64,000 nucleotides of DNA from Gautieria morchelliformis (GCA_015179125.1 WHVA01000294.1:1-64000); one strand, 5' to 3'; shown: positions 21,965 to 33,126, counted from the stretch's first letter. Notes: generated by a model from the letters alone, not told the origin. Translations and numbers: made by a program.

Positions 21965-24910
21965 CTATTGATAAGAAGCGTCGAGCCTGTTGTATATCGG
22001 ACTATGTGAAATGCCATCAGTATCATGGTACTAGTGTGACTATTGTACGGAAACTGACCAAAGTTCTTTCCAGGCTGGGTCGACGATGACTGATTGGTTC
22101 CCGATGCGCTGAGCAGCCGCTGCTTCTCCCATAATGACAGCAAGACCGCTGTGATGAATCGTTGTCAGGAAAGTAACGAGATATTCGACCCCGATGCACT
22201 CACACTTCCAAGTGCCAGTCGATGTGGCTGTGAGAAAGTATCGCCTGAGAATAATGATCTATACTGGAGTCAGGGAGGTACGTACCAGTGCAGGAACCTG
22301 TTTTTCGCAGCTTAACTCGCACACACAGATGATTTCGGAAGAAACTCACCAGGGCCCTGGGTTATTGGTGAAGAAGCGGAAGGTGGTGGTACCTGAGTTG
22401 ACTGGAACAGAATCCCTGAGATGCATGTCGATCAGTTTGCTTTGCGGCCAAAAACAACTTGACAAACCGTCTCGGTGGCTGATGATTACAGGCATGTCAG
22501 ACATTACATATGGTGGGGTGAACATGACAACACGGCTCACGTTCTTGAAGTTTGTGACGTTGGACCCGCTGTACCTGATCACGTCGAATGTGTGCCCGTG
22601 GAGGTGCATGGGATGCTGGATGCAAATTTAAAATTGCAGTCCAAAGCCATAAAGGAGCAAACGTGCCGGGTCATCAGGATTTCCGATGAGGTTGACTTCA
22701 ACGATGGCGTTCTGAGGTATCAATTCCATTTTGTCGTGTGGCAAGAAATCATTGGGGCTCGAAGCGCCGCTAAGGATCTTCAGTAGAGCGGTAACGGGGG
22801 GAGGCTCCCAAGAGACCCCGTTGATCTCGTAGATGGGTGGGTTGGGCTGAGAACAAGGTTTCGTGCTCGAGCGGATGTTAGCTACAACGTATACTGCGCA
22901 CCTGAGTGATATTCATATTAAAGGTGACATCGGCAGGGACGTCTCCACCAGGAGATCCTGGATCAACGAGCGGCTGCGTGGATATAAGCTGGTGGATCAA
23001 GGGAAGATGGAGGACGACGTACATGCAGGTCCTGCTCGACGAGAACGTTAGTAGCTGTCGAATTTGTCGACCCATCAGGTTCTGCGTCGGGTGCACCGGC
23101 GTATCGGAGAACAGCCAATGTAAGATTTATATCGACTACAAACAAATTATAACTCGTGTGGCGCAGCTAGTTGTCCCAATGCTCACGGTTGGGATTGTTA
23201 ACGAGTCCCTGGGAAGTACCGTCTGTCGGGGGAGCACGAATCCCTGTGAAGCATGCAGCATGTTGAACATGGCACAAGATGGATTCGGGGTGGTCGCGCA
23301 CAGTAGTTGGCTACGGGCTGGTCGGCACTGAGCTTGGGGTTGTGGCGTCAGCGACTGAGTCAACTAGAAAAATGGGTCAAACGTACAACAGCCGAATATC
23401 TCTGCCCTGTCAGTTAGTATTACATATAAGCTCCTATTAGGTTTAAAACTGCGTGAAACAATTTGCCTACCAATCCATATATTGAACGATCCGACAATAA
23501 GAGGCTCGTGAGCCACTCCATCCGCCTCGCTATAATACGGCGTGAGTTAACGGACACGGTGGCTGGCAGGTTCGTACATAATAGTAAGGTTATGCCTGTC
23601 AATAGAGACCCTGAAGAGAGGGGCACAGGCACTGTTGATGAACTATGAAGGAAATGTGAGTGAGTACTCGCAGCGTGGAAATGATTCAGCGTAACCCTGA
23701 GACGGTAGCGTTTCCCAGCCTGGACATTGACCACGGCATATGGAGTGAGAGGACCACCTTTATACCTTCCCGCACCCTGAGGAAACAGTCACTATTCTTA
23801 TTTTAATCAGGACAAGAATCGTACCTACGTTAATAATGCCTGAATCTGGAACGGGATCGATGGCATTATTAAGGAACTGCTGTACAATGCTCGGGGCCGG
23901 ATTGTGGTAGTAATCGGTAAGCTGGACGATCGTGGACTCTGTGCAACCTTAAGAGACACGCTCCGACATCCAAAGAATTTCTGTACCGTCATCTACGTCA
24001 TACAGATACTGCTGTGGATCATCGGGATCTGGATGGAAGTGTTAGCTTTGTTAGATAAGAGCCCAGTAAGGTTAAGTAGCAAACCATATATAACAAAAGC
24101 GCCACGTAGGCCGTCGCAATACTGAGTCCTCAGGTGACTATGGTACTGTTGATGCGGAAGTTCAATTCAAGTTCAAAAAACACAGGTTTACGCAAACCCA
24201 GAAGGTCCCTACGTTACATTTCAAAAAGGTGCTTTATATGTAGAGAAATCGGGTTCAGCTAACCAGCTTGTTGGCCGAGATCGAAGTCGTAAAGCAATGT
24301 ATTGTTTGGAGCGATGGGACACTAGGCCCGAAAAGTGTGTTACAAACGGTTCGTTATGTGAAGATGAAATTGACGCACCTGGGTTACCATGGCTGTCCCA
24401 TCGTTCCCTGCAGACCTAGCTTGGTAGATACCGTGCCAGTGCTGTTCTAGGTCAACATATGGACATGATGAATAACCCTTTTCATACGTACAACGGTGGT
24501 GCTCCGGCGCATGCTCGGATCGGTCAGAAAAGCCGAGACATTGATCTAATTGGGGCTTGAGTATTAACGGGGGACGCCAGTCGGCTTCAGAACAAACCTG
24601 TTAGACCCACGCCTATGAGATACATGTCGATACAGTTACAACGTTTGACTAGCTCACCTGAGCGCGGTCACCTTTGTTAAACCTGAGTGCTGGACCAGGG
24701 AAAGTGCCATTAGGAACGACACCGCTTATCGGATTAAATAATGTCAACGTCTACTCCGAACGGGTGGACACACGGGGCCTACATCCTCTCAAAGCCATCG
24801 GCTGACGTGGGGGCATTAACGATGGGCAGCTGATATAGTACAGTGCTACAGAGGGCAGCACTGACCGTGCACAGCACCAGTGCAAGCTTGTAGAACGGCG
24901 AAATTGCCAT
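21965..24910 (-). pseudogene. Laccase 2, near-complete tandem paralogue with a 5' lesion
   Basis: It has the same exon order as laccase 1 and about the same length. The start at 24910 encodes a signal peptide (MAISPFYKLALVLCTVSAAL). Copper loops [40 protein letters not shown] and HCHIDWHLEVGL are all recovered by splicing, and the gene ends CPIYNRLDASYQ and TAG at 21965-21967. The same three microexons occur at 24198-24208, 22468-22478 and 22285-22296. Exon 2 (about 24670-24760) is damaged: relative to laccase 1 the acceptor TTCAG reads TTCGG, six bases are missing, and one extra base in a T run shifts the frame to a stop. One intron near 22662 uses a GC donor (GCACGT). Unless the exon 2 lesion is an assembly error or an alternative 5' exon is used, this copy is inactive. 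Confidence 0.75.
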
Positions 24911-25376
24911 GTCAGACAGGTATTTACAAGTTGTAAGCTGAACCTGTTAAATATGTTGGGAGATCTAGTGTTGGTAAGCCAAGAGTATGCGCTGTAATCG
25001 CTCAGACCTTGGGAGGAGCGAGTTGGACTGTGATTTCCAAAGGAATTCCATATTGGTCGACACACGTTCATCGGCAAATTCGTTGAATAGAAAGTTAGCT
25101 GAAGACGCGGTAATGACGCACTTTGGAGACATGAAGACCGAAGGTAAAGTATACGTATAACGCTGGCTAGGGGTAAATTTCGTGCCGGATCGCCAAGTTG
25201 ATTCCTGCCATGGTCTGTGGTGCAAAGAAACTTCGAAGAGAACGGACTTAATGCCAGTTCGGGTTTCAGATATTCCTTGCCAGTGCTAGTGAGGCCCGAC
25301 GTACAGGCGCCTTTTGCGCTGTGAGCTGCTGATGTACAACATTACTGTGCAAACCTAGCTGCGCCTGCGGGTGTCT
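24911..25376. other. Intergenic DNA upstream of laccase 2
   Basis: No gene was recognised. It would contain the original laccase 2 promoter; a Copia element is inserted about 470 bp upstream of the start codon (target GGATT at 25377-25381). Confidence 0.5.
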
Positions 25377-25381
25377 GGATT

Positions 25382-25657
25382 TGTAGGATGTCGAGCGTCT
25401 TGTAGCTCGGCATGACCCGGGAAGGTGGAACAATTGGTCTGTGCTCGACCCCCTTTCGATCTGAGACACGTGTATTTGTATGAGCGTATGTACAATAGTG
25501 TAGTCTTCCCAGTGTGTTTTCGCTGCCACTGGGAAGTGAGTACCTAACCTGTATAACGAGAGCAAAGCTAACTAGCTTGTAGCTTACATTTGTCTTTAGG
25601 TAGTGTATAACTACCTAGTGTGTTTTCGCTGCCACTGGGAACTTACATTTGTCTTTA
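25382..25657 (+). repeat. 5' LTR of Copia element 1
   Basis: It starts TGTAGGATGTCGAGCG and ends TTGTCTTTA. Inside, TGTGTTTTCGCTGCCACTGG and the 16-base word ACATTTGTCTTTAGGT or its shorter form each occur twice, so the LTR carries a partial internal duplication. Confidence 0.92.
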
Positions 25658-25675
25658 GGTTATGGGCCCCGGCCC
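25658..25675 (+). promoter_or_regulatory. Primer-binding site of Copia 1, initiator tRNA-Met anticodon arm
   Basis: GGTTATGGGCCCCGG directly follows the 5' LTR. It is complementary to the GGGCCCAUAACC stretch around the anticodon of initiator tRNA-Met, as in the half-tRNA priming known for Drosophila copia and yeast Ty5, rather than to a tRNA 3' end. Confidence 0.7.
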
Positions 25676-25706
25676 TACCTTCTGAACGCAAGAATCCACT
25701 GTAACA

Positions 25707-28700
25707 ATGCCAGCTACGCCTCTCGAGAAAATGAATAATTACCAGTCAAGTACTGGTACTGCCTATTCGGTGTTCCCAAAGTTGCACCATGACAATTACT
25801 TTTCATGGAGCGCAAGCATGGAGTCGACGTTGCGATCCCTCAACCAGTGGGAGGTCGTGATGGGAAGAGTTCCAAGTCCGACACGAGCTGATTCGAAAGC
25901 TCCTACTGATGAGGAGCTAGAGCTAGAAGAAGCTTGGACGCTCCGGATGGAGCGTGCGTACACAGAAATTGATCTGCGTCTTGAAGAACAGCAACGGACG
26001 GCGATTCGAGATAATCGCGACCCATGTTTGGCCTGGAACACACTGCATACAGTGTATGGCAATCGTTTAGCAAATACGAGAGCGTCGCTGCTCGGAGAAA
26101 TCACTCACATTCACTATGACGGTTCCGGTATCATGGAGCATAAGGCCAGGATGGACTCATTACGTTTGAGGCTCATAGAAGCTGGCCATCCCGTTCAGGA
26201 GCCGCTTTATCTTAGCTTCTTTCTCAACACACTCCTGGAGGAGTTTGACGCAGTTACCAATACCATCGACTGGGATCATGACACGGTGGCGGAATTGGTT
26301 GGCAATCTGCGTCAGGTGGAGATAAGGAAGGGTTTGCGCACCGGGGCAGAGGGCTCAGCGTTTGCTATAGCAAAGAAGAACCAACAAAAGCCCGGAACGA
26401 CCTCAACTTCGACCTCGCAGGGGGCCACGCAGAGCACCCCACAGAGTGCGAGGGGGAGCAAGCCGAAGAAGTCTTCGGGACGCTCAGGCAAATGCTATAA
26501 TTGCGGAGGTCAAGGTCATTTTGCAAAGGATTGCCCCTCTCCGAAGAAGAAGAGGGACAGCAGTTCGCAACAAGATAGAAAAAAGGACTCACCGACTGGC
26601 GATCAGGATAAGACCAAAGGGAGCCCTTCTACGTCCCGCGGCTTATTCTCAGCCATTGAGACTTCGATGTTCTTGGGCGATAGTCCTGTTACGCGTCGCT
26701 GCTTTATTGATACAGCGGCGTCTGGGAACTTTACGCCAAAAATAGAGGACTTACACGATTTCGTCCCATTCACGAGTCCTAGATCCTTCACTGTCGCAAA
26801 TGGTGCGGAGGTGCAATCGAAGGGTAGCGGTACTGTGAAAATCGGGATGAACAATCATGGAGAAAGGAGGATCGTTGAAATCCCGCACGTCCAGTGGGTG
26901 CCAAGCATTTATACGCACCTATTCTCTCCTGGACAGCTTATCAAAGATGGGTTCAAAGTAAACCTCCACAGAGATGGCTGTACCATCAAAGACTCGGTGA
27001 ATAGATTAGTAGCCGAAGTACGCGAAAGAGGAAACACTTATCCTGCGGATTTCTCGATCATGCAGCCGCGTAACCCATGCCCGATTGTTCACTCAATCAT
27101 AGAACCTACTGCAGAAGAGTTGAACAATAGACTCGATGAAGCAGTAATGGCACTTACAGTGAAGGAGGAAAATGATGCTATGCGTTGGCATCAGAGGCTC
27201 GGACATCTGAACGTCGCGGACGTGCGCAATTTGGCAGCAAAGCATGCCACAGGCATGCAAATCATAGAAGATCAGATCAGTAGTGCGGATTGTTTGGCGT
27301 GCATACACGGTAAACAGCATAAGATGCCGTTTAAAACAGGGAGAACCAGAGCGACTCACGCAGGTGAATTGATCCATATGGACTTGGCCGGTCCCATGGA
27401 GACGACTAGCTTTGATGGAAAAAAATATTTCCTGATCATCGTGGATGATTATACACGAGCGATTTGGGTGGAACCACTTACCCTCAAGTCGGAAGTCGTT
27501 TCCAAGGTACGGGAGTATATCCAGTTATTTGAAACTGGTTATGAAGCCAAGATCCGAGGCATTATGGCCGACAATGGAACCGAGTTCGTTAATAATGAGA
27601 TGAACCGGTATTTAAAGGAAAAAGGAATCACCTTGTATACTTCAGTCCCTTACACGCACGAACAGAATGGCGTCGCTGAAAGAGCGATCCGCACGATTAC
27701 TGAGGGGGCGCGAGCGATGTTGTATGCATCCAAACTGCCAAAGAATTTGTGGTCAATGGCAGTGAAGACCATGGCGTACCTTCGCAATAGATCGCCGGCA
27801 CGAGCTAATGGGGGAATTACGCCGATTGAGCGCATTACGGGTGAGAAGCCGAATTTAGCTCACCTGAGAGTTTTTGGTTCCCCAGTCAGTGTTGCAATCC
27901 CTAAAGAAAAGAGGAAGAAATGGGACGTACGGTCACGTATGGCGTACATGGTGGGGTATGAACCGTACTCCACTGGATACTTAGTCTGGTATCCAGGTAC
28001 GCGCCGTGTTGATAAAGCGAGGGACGTCATCTTTCATGAAGACACTGTAACCCCCGCAATACCTACAGTATACGGCGACAATGATATGCCTCGCAGTGTT
28101 AGCGAGTCAATGACGATGAAACCGACGTCGTACGTACCTCAAAAATCCTCAGCAGCACCTCAAGCTCCAGCTGTACCCCCGCGACTTTTCATACGCATCC
28201 CAGCACGCCCTACGCGCGTCGAATATGGCCCTGAGGATCAGGGCCATGCTACAATTGAAGAAGTCTCCCCAGATCAGCCTGAACAAGAACGGTCAAAATT
28301 AGTTTCAGACGTACCTGATTTTCCTCATGGAACAACGCGTTCAGGCAAAGCGCGAGGAGCCATACAGGCCTTACTAGCGACCGATGAGCAATTTCAAGAC
28401 TCTGTAATAATGTCAGCTAATATTGCAGGAGAGCCAACGAACATAAACGATGCAGTGAGCTTACCTGGTGAAGAAGGTGAAGCGTGGGAGCGAGCACATC
28501 AGGCAGAATGGCAGAACATGGTCGATCATAACGTGTTCAGCGAGCCTGCAGAACCTCCTCCCAATACGCAGGTGCTCAAAACGGGCACGGCACTGCGTTC
28601 GACGCGTCACAATGACATAATCACCAAACGCAAAGTTCGGATCGTCGCAAAAGGATACAGTCAAGTCCCAGGTCTCCATTATAATGAGACCTACGCTCCT

Positions 28701-30017
28701 GTGATACGATGGGAAACTTTCCGCATCATCCTAGCTATCGGCGCGGTGTACGGCCTTGCAATCCGTCAATTCGACGTAAAATCAGCGTATTTACACGGAG
28801 TCATGCAAGAAGATGTATGGGTCGAGCAACCAGAAGGGTTTAGAGTACCGGGGAAGGAACACTTACCAGTGAGACTGAAGAAAGCCCTTTATGGAACGAA
28901 GCAAGGCAGAAATCAATGGAGGAAGACCCTCGAAGAGTTTATGAAGACGCTCGAATGGACCTGCTCAGAGCACGATCAAGCGTTATTCTTCAAAACGTGG
29001 GATGATGGATCATGGGCCATCGTTGGATTCTGGGTCGACGACGCTACATCAGTAGGTCACGAAAATCGACTCATGGGGCTTGAAGACGCGTTCAGCAATC
29101 GATTCGGCGTGTCCGGTCAGGGAGACGCACATTGGATCCTTGGGACAGCCATAACTCGTAATGCTGAGTCTCATTCTATCTATATCTCGCAAGAAAGTTA
29201 TATTGAGGACATAGCGGTGAAATTCAAAGTACAGAATACAAAACCACCCAAAATTCCCATTCCCCTCGGCATCGACTTCTCCGCGATCGCGAACGATGAC
29301 GAACAAACGAAGGATTTCCCCTATCGAGAACTTATAGGCAGCTTAATGTTCGCTGCCATCGTGTCGCGCCCTGACATAGCACATGCTACCAATAAATTGG
29401 CGCAATACTCGTCAAATCCTAGCCAAACTCATTGGAATCTGGCTAAGCGCATCCTTCAATATGTATATCACACTTGCGACCGAATCTTAACACTCGGTGG
29501 AGAAAATTTCACTTTATATGCGTACTCAGACGCAGATTTTGCTGGAGATTCCGAGGACAGGAAATCGACGAGCGGAAACGCTCTATTTTTGGGTAAAGGT
29601 GCCGTTTCGTGGTCCTCAAAGAAACAGAACATTGTTGCTCTGTCCTCTACAGAATCGGAATACATCGCACTATCCGAAGCTGCGCGCGAGATACTATGGA
29701 CACGTCGGCTTCTTCAAGAATTGCGTTTTACACTAGACGAACCCACCATCATCTACGAGGACAACCAGGGGACCATCGCGTTTGCTAACCACCACAAGCC
29801 ATTACGTCGGATGAAGCACATTGACGTCAAGTACCATTTTATTAGGCAACAAATTACCGACGGTACAATCCAACTGAAATACAAGCCATCCTCCAACATG
29901 ACCGCGGACATTTTTACGAAATTCCTTTCCCCATCCACCTTCGACCTTCATTCCAAATCACTCGGCCTCTCTACTGCAACGCTCGAGGGGGAGTGTAGGA
30001 TGTCGAGCGTCTTGTAG
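25707..30017 (+). CDS. Copia Gag-Pol polyprotein
   Basis: A single 1436-residue frame. Approximate order: Gag (residues 1-250); zinc knuckle CYNCGGQGHFAKDC near 263-276; protease near 331 (CFIDTAASGNF); integrase zinc-binding WHQRLGHLN and CLACIHGKQ (493-535); integrase catalytic D in HMDLAGP (556), D in MADNGTEF (619), E in EQNGVAER (651); reverse transcriptase FDVKSAYLHG (1021) and WVDD (1109); RNase H YSDADFAGD (1272), STESEYIAL (1314), EDNQGTIAF (1350). The integrase-before-RT order defines Copia. Two points are odd: the protease motif is DTA, not the usual DSG/DTG, and the last eight codons run into the 3' LTR. The ATG at 25707 is 49 bp past the LTR. Confidence 0.95.
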   Translation: MPATPLEKMNNYQSSTGTAYSVFPKLHHDNYFSWSASMESTLRSLNQWEVVMGRVPSPTRADSKAPTDEELELEEAWTLRMERAYTEIDLRLEEQQRTAIRDNRDPCLAWNTLHTVYGNRLANTRASLLGEITHIHYDGSGIMEHKARMDSLRLRLIEAGHPVQEPLYLSFFLNTLLEEFDAVTNTIDWDHDTVAELVGNLRQVEIRKGLRTGAEGSAFAIAKKNQQKPGTTSTSTSQGATQSTPQSARGSKPKKSSGRSGKCYNCGGQGHFAKDCPSPKKKRDSSSQQDRKKDSPTGDQDKTKGSPSTSRGLFSAIETSMFLGDSPVTRRCFIDTAASGNFTPKIEDLHDFVPFTSPRSFTVANGAEVQSKGSGTVKIGMNNHGERRIVEIPHVQWVPSIYTHLFSPGQLIKDGFKVNLHRDGCTIKDSVNRLVAEVRERGNTYPADFSIMQPRNPCPIVHSIIEPTAEELNNRLDEAVMALTVKEENDAMRWHQRLGHLNVADVRNLAAKHATGMQIIEDQISSADCLACIHGKQHKMPFKTGRTRATHAGELIHMDLAGPMETTSFDGKKYFLIIVDDYTRAIWVEPLTLKSEVVSKVREYIQLFETGYEAKIRGIMADNGTEFVNNEMNRYLKEKGITLYTSVPYTHEQNGVAERAIRTITEGARAMLYASKLPKNLWSMAVKTMAYLRNRSPARANGGITPIERITGEKPNLAHLRVFGSPVSVAIPKEKRKKWDVRSRMAYMVGYEPYSTGYLVWYPGTRRVDKARDVIFHEDTVTPAIPTVYGDNDMPRSVSESMTMKPTSYVPQKSSAAPQAPAVPPRLFIRIPARPTRVEYGPEDQGHATIEEVSPDQPEQERSKLVSDVPDFPHGTTRSGKARGAIQALLATDEQFQDSVIMSANIAGEPTNINDAVSLPGEEGEAWERAHQAEWQNMVDHNVFSEPAEPPPNTQVLKTGTALRSTRHNDIITKRKVRIVAKGYSQVPGLHYNETYAPVIRWETFRIILAIGAVYGLAIRQFDVKSAYLHGVMQEDVWVEQPEGFRVPGKEHLPVRLKKALYGTKQGRNQWRKTLEEFMKTLEWTCSEHDQALFFKTWDDGSWAIVGFWVDDATSVGHENRLMGLEDAFSNRFGVSGQGDAHWILGTAITRNAESHSIYISQESYIEDIAVKFKVQNTKPPKIPIPLGIDFSAIANDDEQTKDFPYRELIGSLMFAAIVSRPDIAHATNKLAQYSSNPSQTHWNLAKRILQYVYHTCDRILTLGGENFTLYAYSDADFAGDSEDRKSTSGNALFLGKGAVSWSSKKQNIVALSSTESEYIALSEAAREILWTRRLLQELRFTLDEPTIIYEDNQGTIAFANHHKPLRRMKHIDVKYHFIRQQITDGTIQLKYKPSSNMTADIFTKFLSPSTFDLHSKSLGLSTATLEGECRMSSVL

Positions 30018-30269
30018 CTCGGCATGACCCGGGAAGGTGGAACAATTGGTCTGTGCTCGACCCCCTTTCGATCTGAGACACGCGTATTTGTATGAGCGTA
30101 TGTACAATAGTGTAGTCTTCCCAGTGTGTTTTCGCTGCCACTGGGAAGTGAGTACCTAACCTGTATAACGAGAGCAAAGCTAACTAGCTTGTAGCTTACA
30201 TTTGTCTTTAGGTAGTGTATAACTACCTAGTGTGTTTTCGCTGCCACTGGGAACTTACATTTGTCTTTA
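29994..30269 (+). repeat. 3' LTR of Copia element 1
   Basis: It is identical to the 5' LTR except for one base by eye. The Gag-Pol stop codon (30015-30017) lies inside it, and GGATT follows immediately as the target duplication. Confidence 0.92.
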
Positions 30270-30588
30270 GGATTACCGCAGACCATTGTCAAGCCCTTTT
30301 GTTCTCCTTTTTTTCCTTTGTTTCTACTTTCTTATTGTTCCGAGAACATATATATATCCTTACATTTCATGTATGTATCTATCCGTTTGCCCCAACGAGC
30401 TCACAGGACAAACAATACAAATATATTCTCTCGCGTTCTTACTCGTGCGTCTTACTTATCCTAACAAACCATCCGATGCGGAGGGTTTATTCGAAATTCT
30501 GCAACAAATAAAGGTTCTATAGGCCTCTCTGACGCCTTCCATATGTCAACGTTATTCGTTAAAGCAGATGCCGCCTTGGCACCTTCCT

Positions 30589-30652
30589 CCCATCCAAATG
30601 TGCATGCCATGGCGTAAATACTTTTACGCCATGGCATGTACATTTGGATGGG
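30589..30652. repeat. 64 bp near-perfect palindrome in BTB copy I
   Basis: CCCATCCAAATGTGCATGCC is followed, after a CTT-like centre, by its inverted copy ending GGATGGG. The left arm matches BTB-like coding sequence; beyond the right arm the sequence is unrelated. Confidence 0.9.
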
Positions 30653-32040
30653 ACCCCTACCATCGCACCCTTAAACACCAGTAACCTAGCATTCGCGCCT
30701 GCCACTCAAACGAGTACAGGCTAGAGAACAGGCGACAGTCTGAAGGCAGCGCGAGGGTCAACAGCGGAGCCAGCCGGTCAAGGCCAGTCACTATCCGTGT
30801 GATACCGAGCTGCAGTGTGACACCCGCCACGACTCTTTATACTGTCTCAACACTTTCGACAGTCCTATACATCTCATGATGTGGGTCCTGCATATTTTAC
30901 GTCTGCTATATATTCTGTATTGTTCCTTGCCTTTCCGTTTCTTCTTAGTTACTACAGCAGACTATCTTTGGCATTGTACAAATGCACTACTGATCTGTAA
31001 TCATGATGTCGTGATAAACAAGCTGCCCCACTTTTAGCCCGAGGGCTGAAGAAAATTTAGGGGGTTTACGGGCTGAGAACAAGACGCGTGGGACAATCGT
31101 TCCGGTATACCGGTTTCTTGCAGTGTGTTCCTTCTGAGATTCTTGCCTACGTATTTTTAATTCAGTCATGAGATCGATCAGAGTCCGTTCTCGTATAAAA
31201 TGATGTCCCCAGATCATGGCGAAGAGAAAGCCGGTCCACGCCGTGCAGCTGCAAATCTATCCATGAATTGTGAATACATACCAGACAGATTTGCGATGTA
31301 GACCAGTTTAACAGGGGCAGTCCAATTTCAAACAATGTCTCCAATGTTCAGATATTGTGGATGCGTCTTTCACCGGATTGATGTGATCGATGGCTCACGA
31401 CGAAATCTTTGATATGCTGAGGGACGGGTAGACGCCGTTCCACCCATATCATCATCGTATGCTGGTGCCGCGCCAGTGGGATGTCGAATGCCGTTGGAGA
31501 TGGATGGTGTGCTGGCCGCACAATTCAAAGGGAGTCCAAGAGCTGAACGTCGAGTAAGCATAGCTATACGCCTTGAGAGGCTTTCCGTATGCCAAGGTTA
31601 TGGTCAAGGCGGACTCGGATGCTGCTTTGGACCTTCCTCCCCAATATTGCCCGCGCGTCCCAAGTCATCAGCTAGGTCGAATATTTCTGTATCATTTAGC
31701 TGTTCAAGTGATAACAGAGCCGGTGCTCACTGATCGATCCTTTCATGCATATAGCTATATAAGCCAGACATAACTGTATATGCAATGGATCGAGGTTTCA
31801 TTTATCGTGCAGAATGAAATACGGTTTTCCTTGGATAACCTAGTAGTTCTCGCTGATGGCCATGTCTTAGTTGCAAGAATCTGTGATATTCAAACCATAC
31901 GGCAATGCACTGCATACTATAACAAGTATGAACCGCTCCCCTCATAGACTGGCCCGCCTCACCTCGCCTCTTCAAATTGTGGCCGGGAGCTTCCCAGATT
32001 CGTACCTAATGGAGTCAGATAGAGACACCAAGGAGGGGCA

Positions 32041-32118
32041 TGTGTCCATTGTACGATAGGCTTTGAATTTCAACGCACTGGGACGTTGAAATACAAAGCG
32101 TATCGTGCAATGGACACA
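32041..32118. repeat. 78 bp imperfect palindrome in BTB copy I
   Basis: The left arm begins TGTGTCCATTGTACGATA and the right arm ends TATCGTGCAATGGACACA, around a short centre near CACTGGGA. A few mismatches and small gaps separate the arms. It sits within the BTB-like frame. Confidence 0.85.
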
Positions 32119-32444
32119 GCCATCTCCGGAGGAATCTGCACGCTGGGAGGCCATCTCCCACTTGTGGGCGGCTGCAAACATCTTTTCGACCTCGTCGAAG
32201 GTGTCTAGGGCAGGAAGTTCCATCGCTGATATCATCTTAAGAATGCCGTGGATGGTTTGGGCATCCTCGGAAAGCTCTCAGCTGGCCCGAAGTCTGCATG
32301 ATAGGGCTGTTCAGGTTGCATCGTCGTTGGCATGTGGGCAACTTTGGTACACAGGCAGACGGTCAAGCTGTGCGAGTTCCAAGCTGGAGGTCACCTGAGT
32401 TAGGGCACGGGGCAAAGTCGCAGTAGGGAAAGTGTGTTACATAA

Positions 32445-32727
32445 AGCATACGCCGCCTTGGCACCTTCCTCCCATCCAAATGTGCATGCCTTGGCGTAAA
32501 TACCTTTACGCCATGGCATGCGCATTTGGATGGGACCCCTACCATCGCACCCTTAAACACCAGTAACCTGGCGTTCGCGCCTGCCACTCAACCGAGTACA
32601 GGCTAGAGAGAACAGGCGACAGTCTGAAGGCAGCGCGAGGGTCAACAGCGGAGCCAGCCGGTCAAGGCCAGTCACTATCCGTGTGATACCGAGCTACAGT
32701 GTGACACCCGCCACGACTCTTTATACT
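32445..32727 (-). pseudogene. BTB/POZ-like repeat unit, copy II, first part
   Basis: This matches 30558-30846 of copy I closely, including a palindrome of the same sequence at 32471-32534 and the tail ending CGACTCTTTATACT. It is cut at 32727 by the TIR element and resumes at 38808 with CTGTCTCAAC, exactly as in uninterrupted copy I. Confidence 0.7.
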
Positions 32728-32951
32728 AGGGCTGATCACAGTAGAGGATTTGGAGGGGATTTGATGGGGATTTGAGAAATGGATTTGGAGGGCAAATCCA
32801 TCCAAATCCTCAAATCACCTCCAGGAGGTGATTTGGGATTTGTGCGTGGATTTGGATTTGGATTTCGGCCGGCGCCGTCGCGGGCCCTAAACTAGTCCCT
32901 CGGGATCTCCCTTTGTGCCTGCAGAAAATAACCCGGAAACTGAAGTACTCG

Positions 32952-33114
32952 ATGAGAGAAGGTGCCGGCGAACGCCGGCACCCAGCGTCCAGCTGAGCGC
33001 AGCCGCAGGCGCTCCGCCCTGCACCGTTTTTCTCTTACCCCCATCACCCACTCGCTCAAGATCCACACCCACGCTCTTTCGCTCGATCCTTTCTCTCCTC
33101 AGAATTTCTCTTTA
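32952..33114 (+). repeat. Split direct repeat A1 of the Ngaro-type element
   Basis: Begins ATGAGAGAAGGTGCCGGCG and ends AGAATTTCTCTTTA. It contains the perfect palindrome GTGCCGGCGAACGCCGGCAC, a likely recombination or fold-back signal. The copy at 37863-38025 differs at one base (GCCGCAGG against GCCGCGGG). Confidence 0.9.
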
Positions 33115-33126
33115 GCCAGCAAGGCG

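Larger units (their letters stand above)
25382..30269 (+). mobile_element. Ty1/Copia retrotransposon, apparently intact and young
   Basis: Two 276 bp LTRs (25382-25657 and 29994-30269) differ at one position by eye (GACACGTG against GACACGCG). The 5 bp target duplication GGATT flanks the element at 25377-25381 and 30270-30274. A primer-binding site follows the left LTR, a purine tract (CGAGGGGGAG) precedes the right LTR, and one uninterrupted 1436-codon frame lies between. Confidence 0.95.
30540..32400 (-). pseudogene. Decayed BTB/POZ-like gene, copy I
   Basis: Reading on the minus strand, the segment near 32350-32180 gives ELPALDTFDEVEKMFAAAHK, which resembles the helical part of BTB/POZ domains common in agaricomycetes. 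Pieces near 30640-30540 give YAMACTFGWEEGAKAASALT, which resembles the end of the same domain. Between them the frame is broken repeatedly, and two palindromic inverted duplications (30589-30652, 32041-32118) interrupt it. A second copy follows in tandem. The BTB call rests on short motifs only. Confidence 0.45.

Noticed and set aside
28461..28679. Minus-strand frames within Copia 1
   Set aside because: All are short shadows of the uninterrupted polyprotein frame.
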